7,680 nt of DNA from JASFRI01 sp050115015 (GTDB lineage: Bacteria > Acidobacteriota > Polarisedimenticolia > CBDVAL01): assembly GCA_050115015.1 (NCBI GenBank), contig JASFRI010000198.1, forward strand, positions 1-7,680, in the 5' to 3' direction. Positions 1-6,072 of this stretch are shown here, piece by piece. The notes below the pieces were generated by a model. It was not told where the DNA came from. It did not search any database and saw nothing but the letters and a program-made list of their open reading frames with translations. Position 1 is the first letter of the stretch. Every line of letters starts with the position of its first letter. A program made the translations under genes and the position numbers.

Positions 1-370
1 CCTGGGGGAGCGAGCCCTGGATGCCGGAGAGGTACTCGAGGACCCGGCTGCGGGCCCAGTAGAGGTCCGTCCCGTCCTCGAAGATGATGTACACGAACGA
101 GAAGCCGAAGAACGAGTAGCCCCGCACCGCCTTCGCGAAGGGAACCGCCAGCATCTTCGTCGTCAGGGGGTAGGTGATCTGGTCCTCCACCACCTGGGGC
201 GCCTGGCCGGGGTAGGACGTGAAGATGATGACCTGCACGTCGGACAGGTCCGGGATCGCGTCCAGAGGGATGTGCAGCATCGCCCAGACGCCGCCCGCGA
301 CCACGGCCCCCATCAGGATGAGGACCATCAGCTTGTTGCGGACGCTGGCGGCGATGATCTTCTCGATCAT
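1..370 (-). CDS. cusA: CusA/CzcA-family heavy-metal efflux RND permease, N-terminal part
   Basis: This is the inner-membrane pump of a tripartite metal efflux system, which uses the proton gradient to export metal ions through CusB and an outer-membrane channel. Only the first 123 residues are visible; family members are about 1,030-1,070 residues, and the rest lies beyond position 1. It opens MIEKIIAASVRNKLM, followed by the first membrane helix at about residues 13-32. The first periplasmic porter segment follows, with IPDLSDVQVI, TSYPGQAPQVVEDQ, YPLTT, VRGYS and IFEDGTDLYWARSRVLEYL, all hallmarks of the CusA/CzcA subgroup. The TSYPGQAPQ version resembles the copper/silver pump CusA of E. 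coli more than CzcA, so Cu(I)/Ag(I) is the likelier substrate. The metal-binding methionines lie outside the window, so this is not proven. The ATG overlaps the cusB stop (ATGA) and has a strong ribosome binding site five bases upstream. Confidence 0.93.
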   Translation of the reverse strand, partial: MIEKIIAASVRNKLMVLILMGAVVAGGVWAMLHIPLDAIPDLSDVQVIIFTSYPGQAPQVVEDQITYPLTTKMLAVPFAKAVRGYSFFGFSFVYIIFEDGTDLYWARSRVLEYLSGIQGSLPQ

Positions 371-1938
371 CGATGTCCTTCCTCGCCGGGTGCGGCGGGC
401 TCCTCGCCGCCACCGCCAGCGCGCGCCCGGAACTTCGCGACGGCCTCACGCACACGGCTTTCCGAGTCCAGCATGAACTGGGCCCCCGTGACCACCCGAT
501 CGCCGGCCTCGACCCCCTTCAGGACCTGCACGCGGTCCCCTTCCCCCTGGACGCCCAGCTCCACGTCGCGGGGCGCGTACCTCCCCTCGCCGAGGTCCAG
601 GAACACCAGGTCTCGCTCGCCCGAGTGGATCACGGCGGACTCGGGGATGACCACGGCGTTCCGGACGGGATCTCCCTCCACGGTCACGTCGGCGTACATC
701 CCCGGCCGCAGGCGCCGGCCCGGGTTCGGCACCTCCACGCAGATCTTCATGGTCCGGGTCTCGCGGCTGACCTCCGGGTAGAGGAAGAGCACCTCGCCGC
801 GGAAGCGCTCCTGCGGCGCGCTGCGGAACGACACGACGGCAGGTTGCCCCTCGCGGATCCATGGGATGTCGAGCTCGTAGATGTCGGCGTGGACCCAGAC
901 CGACGACAGGTCGACAATCTGATAGAGGTTCATTCCCGGCTTGACGTACATCCCCTCCAGCGCCTCGCTCATCACCTGCGCCACGACCCCGTTCGTCGGC
1001 GACGTCACGGTCAGGCGGCGCTTCACCTCCCGGCTCGCCTCCAGGCGGGCGATCTGCTCCTCGGTGATATCCCAGTATTCGAGGCGCTCCCGCGTCGACC
1101 GGACGAGGCTCTCGGCCTGCCGCAGCGTCTCCGCCCGTCCCTGCCGCTGCACCGAGTCGAGGTAATCCAGGGCGCGCAGGTACTCCTCCTGAGTCGTCAC
1201 CAGCTCAGGGCTGTAGATCTCGAACAACGGCTCGCCCGGGGCAACGTGCTCGCCGACGTAGGTGACGTGGACGACCTCGACCCAGCCCTCGAACTTCGTG
1301 TTGATCCAGGTGACGTTGTCGGCATCGAAGTCGAGGATGCCGACGGTGCGACTGTAGCGCGCCAGGTCCGCGTGGACCGCCGGGGTGCTCACCACCCCCA
1401 TGTTCTGCACCTGGACGGGATCGATCCGGATCACCCCCGTCGCCGCTTCATCCTCCTCGTCGGCGTACTTCGGGACGAGCTTCATCCCCATCGGCGACAG
1501 GCCCGGCTCGTCCCGCACGTAGGTCGGGTCCATGGGGGCGTACCAGTAGAGGATCCTGCGCTCCCCCGGTGCCGTGGGCGGAGCCTTCGCGGACACCTCC
1601 GCCATCGGGACGAGGACCATCCCGCAGATGGGGCACTTTCCAGGTTTCGATTCGATCACCTCCGGATGCATCGGGCACTGGTAGAGGGTCTCCGCGGGCT
1701 CCACCACCAGCGCGGGGCCGGCGGCGGGGCCGGGCGCCCCCCGGAGATCGAGAGGATCGGCGACGGCGAACCAGGCGATCGCGGAGCCCAGCAGGAAGAA
1801 GAAGGCCATCGCGAAGATCTTCGTGCCGCGGGTCGGCGGCGGCAGCCGCAGGGCCTCGCGCTCCGCCGCGCGGCCCTCGCCGGAGCCGGCCAGGCGACCG
1901 CGCAGTCGGCGGAACAGGGAGGGCCGGCCGGGGCTCAT
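367..1938 (-). CDS. cusB: CusB-type periplasmic adaptor (membrane fusion protein) with N-terminal heavy-metal-binding domain
   Basis: This is the periplasmic adaptor that links the RND pump to the outer-membrane channel and passes metal ions to it. The protein is 523 residues if it starts at ATG 1938, longer than E. coli CusB (about 407) because of its N-terminal additions. In order: a basic cytoplasmic N-terminus (1-40); one membrane anchor (about 41-60); a heavy-metal-binding domain at 86-112 with YQCPMHPEV and GKCPICGM; a second, cysteine-free repeat of that fold at 131-158 (YWYAPMDP, SPMGMKLVPKY); then barrel-sandwich and alpha-hairpin segments (VGEHVAPGEPLFEIYSPELV, TQEEYLRAL), a lipoyl-like half, a beta-barrel and a membrane-proximal domain. 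Start choice is uncertain. ATG 1938 has a weak GGA-type site four bases upstream; ATG 1947 is three codons earlier with no visible site. The frame stays open to 2106, but the extra residues are arginine-rich and look like non-coding read-through. The gene overlaps cusA by four bases. Confidence 0.92.
   Translation of the reverse strand: MSPGRPSLFRRLRGRLAGSGEGRAAEREALRLPPPTRGTKIFAMAFFFLLGSAIAWFAVADPLDLRGAPGPAAGPALVVEPAETLYQCPMHPEVIESKPGKCPICGMVLVPMAEVSAKAPPTAPGERRILYWYAPMDPTYVRDEPGLSPMGMKLVPKYADEEDEAATGVIRIDPVQVQNMGVVSTPAVHADLARYSRTVGILDFDADNVTWINTKFEGWVEVVHVTYVGEHVAPGEPLFEIYSPELVTTQEEYLRALDYLDSVQRQGRAETLRQAESLVRSTRERLEYWDITEEQIARLEASREVKRRLTVTSPTNGVVAQVMSEALEGMYVKPGMNLYQIVDLSSVWVHADIYELDIPWIREGQPAVVSFRSAPQERFRGEVLFLYPEVSRETRTMKICVEVPNPGRRLRPGMYADVTVEGDPVRNAVVIPESAVIHSGERDLVFLDLGEGRYAPRDVELGVQGEGDRVQVLKGVEAGDRVVTGAQFMLDSESRVREAVAKFRARAGGGGEEPAAPGEEGHR
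376..384 (-). promoter_or_regulatory. Ribosome binding site of cusA
   Basis: On the minus strand GAGGAAGGA lies five bases before the cusA ATG, inside the last codons of cusB. It fixes the cusA start at 370 and indicates translational coupling of the two pump subunits. Confidence 0.75.
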
Positions 1939-2202
1939 CCGATCCATCCGGCGTCGTGGACGGGGCACGGAGGACACATGTGACGGGACGGAGCAGGTTG
2001 CGTGCCATGGCCCCCGCAAGCGACCGGACCGGCGCTCCAGTCGGATCGCGCCGGTGACAAGCCGCTCCGCAGCCGAGGGCGTGCCCTCCCGGAGGCCCTC
2101 TCCCACGGTCCCGGCGCCCGGTGGAGGCGCCGTGACGGAGATCCATCACCGTCTGCTGCAAAACAGACAGCGGATGTCCGCCCTCCCGGGAGGGGCATGC
2201 CC
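1939..2202 (-). promoter_or_regulatory. Intergenic leader of cusB, rich in inverted repeats
   Basis: These 264 bases separate the propeller stop from the pump genes and contain no convincing gene. They hold several possible hairpins: an 8-base perfect inverted repeat at 2028-2055; GGCGCC-N7-GGCGCC at 2113-2131; GTCTG-N8-CAGAC at 2151-2168; and two abutting palindromes at 2181-2203. No good -35/-10 pair and no MerR-type operator could be recognised. A promoter and metal-responsive control of cusBA would be expected here by position, but that is inference. High GC makes chance hairpins likely. Confidence 0.4.
2028..2055. repeat. Perfect 8-base inverted repeat with 12-base loop upstream of cusB
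   Basis: ACCGGCGC at 2028-2035 and its exact reverse complement GCGCCGGT at 2048-2055 flank 12 bases. The repeat lies about 80-115 bases before the candidate cusB starts and could be an operator or an RNA stem-loop in the leader. It matches no regulator consensus that I recognise. Confidence 0.45.
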
Positions 2203-2203
2203 C
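2181..2203 (-). terminator. Candidate terminator or processing hairpins at the end of the propeller gene
   Basis: Two perfect palindromes overlap by three bases: CCCTCCCGGGAGGG (2181-2194) and GGGGCATGCCCC (2192-2203). The second includes the last base of the propeller stop codon. Both are loopless dyads with no following T-run, so a classical intrinsic terminator is not shown. Together with the weak GTCTG/CAGAC stem at 2151-2168 they may slow or end transcription before cusB. Confidence 0.3.
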
Positions 2204-3849
2204 TACTTCGCGGGAGACCAGTTCTCCACGACGAAGATCTGCGGGGGCTTCTCCTCGTCGGGGGACCGGGGCACGTCCCAGGCGAACAGGACCTGCCCTC
2301 CGGGCAACGGCTCGTAGATGCGGACTCCGGAGAGTATTTCCCCGGCGGAGGCGACGACTCTCGGCCTGCCGGTGCGGGGCACCGGGTCGAGTTCCACGTC
2401 CACGACCATGAGGTCGGATCCCCTCATGTAGTACAGACGATCCCCCTCGGGGCTCCAGCGGGGCACGTCGCCCCCACCGCGGGAGACCTGCCATCGTCCC
2501 TCGCCCGACGGATAGCGAGTGAGGTAGACCTCGGGATGGCTCGAAAGGTCCGAGCGGTACGCCAGGTAGCGGCCGTCCGGGGAGAACGCCGGGCCCCACT
2601 CCTGTGCCGGCCCCTCGAGGAAGGGCTCCGGGGCAGCGCCCTCTTCCTCCAGCGGCACGCGCCAGAGGTCCTGCTCTCCCTCGCGCCGGAGGACGAAGAT
2701 CAGGTCCCGGCCGTCGGGAGCGAGCTCGGGCAGGAATCCACCGGGCAGACTGAAGAGGGCCTGCTTGTCGCTGCCGTCCGCCCGGGCGCGGTAGTACGTC
2801 GCCGCGTCGGTGCCGAGCTGCTCTCCGACGAGGAGAGTCTCTCCGCCCGGAAACCAGCCGCCCGACACGGTGATCCCGGCCGCGAAGGAAAGACGGGTGA
2901 GCACCCCCTGCTCGAGGTCCATGACGTGGGTGTCGAAGCGGCCTTCCTCCCGGACGACGAGCGCCACCCTCCCGGCTTCGGGAGAGAGGTGGCCATAGGC
3001 CAGCGCGCGGCGAGGCTCTCCGACCTCGCGCACGGGCTCGCCCTCATCGTCCAGGACAACCAGCCTGCGGCGCGGGACGTAGAGGTTGGTCGAGGCGTAG
3101 ACGAGCGTGCCGTCCGCCGAGACCGTGGGCTCCCGGCCGTAGGCGGCCACCGTGAACCGCTCGCCCAGAGGCTCGAGGGTCGACGGGTCGAGGCGGACCG
3201 CCCAGATCGGCCGGTCCTCTCCGTCCGCTGAAGCCGCCGCGAACAGCAGGAAACCGGAAGGGGTGAGAAAGGGCCACTGCAACACCCGTTCGTCGATCCG
3301 CAGGATATCCCGGCGTTCGCCCCCGGTCAGCACGGCGAGGGTATCGGGGCCCCCACCGTGATTCTCGAAGCGGTGACGGTGGACGACGAAGAGGATGCCT
3401 CCCGGGACATGGACGGGATCGTGGAAGTCCAGCTCCCCCTCCCCGGGCCGGAGGAGGATCGTCGGCTCCCCGCCGCCGGAGGCGATCCGGTGGATGCCGT
3501 CGTCGCTCGCGAACACGAGGTCGCCGTCCGGTCCCCACGAGAGGCCGGAAGTGGATTCGAACGAACGGCCGAACCGCAGGACGGGCATCGGCTCCCCGCC
3601 CTCCACCGAGACCTTGAAGATCCGGTCGCCCGCCAGGAAGGCGATCCACTCGCCGTCCGGGGACCATGCCGGCGAGCTCAGCCCATCCATCGCCGCCAGT
3701 TGCCGGGGCTGGAATTGGTCGAGGGGACGGACCCACAGGACATCGCCGTACTCGTACGCCAGGTGTCGGGCGTCCGGCGAGATCCGTGGAGAGGCGACCT
3801 GCCCGTGCAGGATGTCGAGGGTCGTCACGAACCGGCGTTCCCGCGTCAC
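2203..3849 (-). CDS. PD40 (TolB/WD40-like) beta-propeller protein, probable sensor half of a split receptor kinase
   Basis: The 548-residue protein is made of PD40-type blades, the propeller found as the extracytoplasmic C-terminal half of many acidobacterial Ser/Thr kinases. Repeats of the S-P-D-G-x-x-(hydrophobic)3 type occur at about 24-32, 63-71, 106-113, 244-251, 289-297, 377-385, 423-431 and 466-474, enough for one or two propellers. The C-terminus (PQIFVVENWSPAK) resembles the usual ending of such kinases, so that end looks complete. The GTG start at 3849 overlaps the kinase stop (GTGA), has no Shine-Dalgarno sequence, and is not followed by a signal peptide or membrane helix. As written, the propeller would therefore be cytoplasmic or made only by coupled translation. 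Upstream of the GTG, this frame reads as a Pro/Gly/Arg-rich string, so the coding frame really does change here. It may be a separate subunit, or the second half of a kinase-propeller gene broken by an indel. The ligand is unknown. Confidence 0.85.
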   Translation of the reverse strand: MTRERRFVTTLDILHGQVASPRISPDARHLAYEYGDVLWVRPLDQFQPRQLAAMDGLSSPAWSPDGEWIAFLAGDRIFKVSVEGGEPMPVLRFGRSFESTSGLSWGPDGDLVFASDDGIHRIASGGGEPTILLRPGEGELDFHDPVHVPGGILFVVHRHRFENHGGGPDTLAVLTGGERRDILRIDERVLQWPFLTPSGFLLFAAASADGEDRPIWAVRLDPSTLEPLGERFTVAAYGREPTVSADGTLVYASTNLYVPRRRLVVLDDEGEPVREVGEPRRALAYGHLSPEAGRVALVVREEGRFDTHVMDLEQGVLTRLSFAAGITVSGGWFPGGETLLVGEQLGTDAATYYRARADGSDKQALFSLPGGFLPELAPDGRDLIFVLRREGEQDLWRVPLEEEGAAPEPFLEGPAQEWGPAFSPDGRYLAYRSDLSSHPEVYLTRYPSGEGRWQVSRGGGDVPRWSPEGDRLYYMRGSDLMVVDVELDPVPRTGRPRVVASAGEILSGVRIYEPLPGGQVLFAWDVPRSPDEEKPPQIFVVENWSPAK

Positions 3850-4793
3850 ACGGCCAGGCTCGCGACGACGGCCAGGGCCAGGATGCGGCGGCCCCGGCCC
3901 GCGTCCCGCGTCGGAGTCGCCTCCGGCGTCTCCGCGAGGCGGCCGGCTGTGACGTCCTCGAGCACCAGGCGGGCCTCGCCGATGTCCCGGAGGCGGCGCC
4001 GCGGATCGCGGTCGAGACAGCGCAGGATCAGCCGCTTCACCGGTGCGGGCGTCGCCCCGGGAAGCGCCTCGGTATCCACGGGCGCGGTCAGCACCGCGGC
4101 CAGGACCTCGGTCACCATCTCCGCCCCGAACAGCATCTTACCCGTGAGCATCTCGTGGAGCACGGCGCCGAAGGCCCAGATGTCGGCCCGTCGATCCACG
4201 CTCTTCCCCTTCGCCTGCTCGGGGCTCATGTACGCGGCGGTGCCGAGGATGATCCCGTCCCGTGTGCCGGCGGTGATGGTCGGGGAGTGGGACAGCCCCG
4301 AGGCCCCTCCCTCGGGGACCATCGCCTTGGCCAGGCCGAAGTCCAGCACCTTCGCCTGGCCGTCCGGGCCGATCTGGATGTTCTCGGGCTTCAGGTCGCG
4401 GTGCACGACGCCGTTGTCGTGAGCCGCCTCCAGGGCCTGGGCCACCTGCCGCGCCAGGTCCAGCGCCCCCTCCAGCGGCAGCGGTCCCTGGACCAGGTGA
4501 ACCCGCAGGTTGTCCCCAGGGACCATCTCCATCGCGAGGAAGCGGATCCCGGCGTCGTCGTGAAGCCCGTACACCGACGCGATGTGGGGGTGGTTCAGCG
4601 AGGCCAGGAGCTTCGCCTCGCGCTCGAACCGCGCCAGGCGATCCGCGTCGGCGGCGAGGTCCGCCGGGAGGATCTTCACGGCGACGTCGCGATCCAGGCT
4701 CTCGTCCCGGGCTTTCCACACCTCCCCCATGCCGCCGGCGCCGATCTTCTCGACGATGCGGTAGTGCAGGAGCCGGTCTCCCGGGCCGATCAT
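3846..4793 (-). CDS. Hanks-type (PknB-like) serine/threonine protein kinase with truncated C-terminal membrane segment
   Basis: This is a bacterial eukaryotic-like protein kinase of 315 residues. All catalytic features are present: glycine loop GAGGMGEV (18-25), ATP lysine K40 in VAVK, helix-C glutamate E59, catalytic loop HRDLKPEN (131-138), DFG (151-153), an activation loop rich in Ser/Thr, SPE in the APE position (190-192), and D204 in the DIWAFG segment. It should therefore be active. After the kinase domain comes a Thr/Pro/Arg linker and then RRILALAVVASLAV, which looks like the start of a membrane helix but has only about 13 hydrophobic residues before the stop. Related kinases continue through a full helix into a PD40 propeller, and exactly such a propeller follows in the -1 frame with a GTGA overlap. 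The start at 4793 (MIGPGDRLLHYRIVEKIG) matches usual family N-termini; an in-frame ATG at 4805 is the alternative. Further upstream, the open frame is antisense to the HAD gene and is not coding. Confidence 0.92.
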   Translation of the reverse strand: MIGPGDRLLHYRIVEKIGAGGMGEVWKARDESLDRDVAVKILPADLAADADRLARFEREAKLLASLNHPHIASVYGLHDDAGIRFLAMEMVPGDNLRVHLVQGPLPLEGALDLARQVAQALEAAHDNGVVHRDLKPENIQIGPDGQAKVLDFGLAKAMVPEGGASGLSHSPTITAGTRDGIILGTAAYMSPEQAKGKSVDRRADIWAFGAVLHEMLTGKMLFGAEMVTEVLAAVLTAPVDTEALPGATPAPVKRLILRCLDRDPRRRLRDIGEARLVLEDVTAGRLAETPEATPTRDAGRGRRILALAVVASLAV

Positions 4794-4929
4794 GCCCCCT
4801 AGCATATCGTCTACAGGGGCCGCCCGGACGTCGGGGCGCCCAGCTCCCCGGAACGCGCCGGAATCGTGCCCTCGGCTCTCCGGGAGGGCTTGTTGACAGT
4901 CCCCGGCCGGTTCGTCAAGCTCGGTACCC

Positions 4930-4943
4930 GTCGAGCACTCGAC
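4930..4943. repeat. Inverted repeat GTCGAG-CA-CTCGAC, possible operator
   Basis: Six-base arms separated by two bases form a compact dyad 60-73 bases upstream of the HAD lipoprotein start and downstream of the candidate TTGACA. The shape suits a dimeric repressor site, but I recognise no specific regulator. Confidence 0.3.
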
Positions 4944-4988
4944 CGCGCGAACGGGACGCGTGACGGCCCGTGCGCAGCAGGCCGCCGC

Positions 4989-4994
4989 AAGGAG
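4989..4994 (+). promoter_or_regulatory. Ribosome binding site of the HAD lipoprotein gene
   Basis: AAGGAG lies eight bases before the ATG at 5003. It selects that start over an in-frame start at 4970, which would add 11 residues in front of the signal peptide. Confidence 0.75.
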
Positions 4995-5002
4995 ACGTCG
5001 CG

Positions 5003-6037
5003 ATGCGCTTCCGTCCAGGAGTCTTCCTCGTATCCTCCATCGCACTTGCCTCCATTCTCGCCTGCAGTAGCGGGCCCCCCGGCACGAGCGATCCGCTCCC
5101 CTCCTGGAACGAGGGCCCCACGAAGCAGTCCATCCTCGACTTCGTGAAGGCCACCACCGACGAGACGGGGCCCGACTTCGTGCCGCCGTCGGAGCGCATC
5201 GCGACCTTCGACAACGACGGGACGCTGTGGACGGAGCATCCGGTCTACACCCAGCTCGCGTTCGCACTGGACCGCGTCAAGACGCTGGCCCCCCAGCACC
5301 CGGAGTGGAAGACGAAACAGCCCTTCCAGGCCGTGCTCGACGACGACCACGACGCGCTGGCGGCGGCAGGGGTAAAGGGGATGCTCGAGCTGGTCATGGC
5401 CTCGCACGCCGGCATGAGCACCGATGCGTTCGAGGCGATCGTGGCCGGATGGCTGGAGCGGGCGCGGCATCCGCGCTTCCAGCGGCGCTATACCGAGCTC
5501 GCCTATCAGCCGATGCTGGAGCTCCTGGCGTTCCTCCGGGCCAGCGGCTTCAAGACCTTCATCGTCTCCGGCGGGGGCATCGACTTCATGCGGCCGATGA
5601 CCGAGGCGGTCTACGGAATCCCGCCGGAGCAGGTGGTCGGCTCCAGCATCAAGATCCGGTACGAGATGCAGGATGGCAAGCCCGTCCTGATGCGGCTCCC
5701 GGAGCTGGACTTCATCGACGACAAGGATACCAAGCCCGTCGGCATCGAGAAGTTCATCGGCAGGCGGCCCATCGCGGCGTTCGGCAACTCCGACGGGGAC
5801 CGCGAGATGCTCCAGTGGACGGCGGCCGGAGAGGGGCGACGGCTCATGATGCTGGTGTCCCACGACGACGCCGAGCGGGAGTACGCCTACGGCCCGGCGA
5901 ACGGGCTGCCGGACACGAAGTTCGGCACGTTCTCCCCGGCGCTGATGCAGCAGGCGAACCAGCAGGGCTGGGTCGTCATCAGCATGAAGGACGACTGGAA
6001 GCGGGTCTTCGCGGCCGGGGCGGGGGGCCCGGAGTAG
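5003..6037 (+). CDS. Exported HAD-superfamily phosphatase, probable lipoprotein
   Basis: The 344-residue protein has a signal peptide with a lipobox ending in C21 (SILAC), so it is probably lipid-anchored outside the cytoplasm. The leucine at -2 is slightly unusual. The mature part has all HAD motifs: motif I FDNDGTLW with nucleophile D70 and acid/base D72; motif II FIVSGG with S189; a motif III lysine in the DTKPVGIEK region (about 244-250); and motif IV GNSDGDREML with D264 and D266. A helical cap of about 90 residues sits between motifs I and II (residues 80-170). This pattern resembles phosphoserine phosphatase-like (type I cap) HAD enzymes, so Mg2+-dependent hydrolysis of a phosphomonoester is expected. 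The substrate cannot be told from sequence. Exported HAD phosphatases such as class B/C acid phosphatases and phosphorylcholine phosphatase are precedents, though I cannot assign it to either. It is divergent from the kinase gene and convergent with the next gene. Confidence 0.88.
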   Translation: MRFRPGVFLVSSIALASILACSSGPPGTSDPLPSWNEGPTKQSILDFVKATTDETGPDFVPPSERIATFDNDGTLWTEHPVYTQLAFALDRVKTLAPQHPEWKTKQPFQAVLDDDHDALAAAGVKGMLELVMASHAGMSTDAFEAIVAGWLERARHPRFQRRYTELAYQPMLELLAFLRASGFKTFIVSGGGIDFMRPMTEAVYGIPPEQVVGSSIKIRYEMQDGKPVLMRLPELDFIDDKDTKPVGIEKFIGRRPIAAFGNSDGDREMLQWTAAGEGRRLMMLVSHDDAEREYAYGPANGLPDTKFGTFSPALMQQANQQGWVVISMKDDWKRVFAAGAGGPE

Positions 6038-6046
6038 GACGGGCCC
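6025..6046. terminator. Candidate hairpin between convergent genes
   Basis: GGGCCC is repeated at 6025-6030 and 6041-6046 around the HAD stop codon, giving a 6-base GC stem with a 10-base loop. The two converging genes end 35 bases apart, so a bidirectional terminator is expected here. No T-run follows on either strand, so this is weak. Confidence 0.25.
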
Positions 6047-6072
6047 TCCACCGGGATACGCTCGTCCGGGAC

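Larger units (their letters stand above)
4794..5002. promoter_or_regulatory. Divergent intergenic region between the kinase and HAD lipoprotein genes
   Basis: These 209 bases lie between oppositely transcribed genes, so both promoters should be here. On the plus strand a perfect TTGACA lies at 4893-4898, but the hexamer 17 bases downstream (CAAGCT) is a poor -10, so a sigma-70 promoter is only tentative. On the minus strand TATGCT falls just before the kinase start but has no matching -35. A 14-base dyad is at 4930-4943. No convincing ORF is seen. Confidence 0.4.

Noticed and set aside
373..1983. A 536-codon plus-strand open frame opposite cusB
   Set aside because: It is fully antisense to a clearly recognised gene, has an Arg/His/Asp-rich composition typical of GC-rich shadow frames, and shows no recognisable domain.
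1948..2106. Extension of cusB to an upstream in-frame start at 2106
   Set aside because: The 53-56 added residues are arginine-rich with no family counterpart and cover the inverted-repeat leader. The starts at 1938 and 1947 fit better.
2113..2131. GGCGCC-N7-GGCGCC hairpin in the cusB leader as a riboswitch
   Set aside because: GGCGCC is self-complementary and common at this GC content; no known riboswitch core is recognisable around it.
4794..5267. Extension of the kinase frame upstream to 5267
   Set aside because: The added residues are antisense to the HAD gene and rich in Arg/Ser. Family N-termini begin at the MIGPGD-type sequence.
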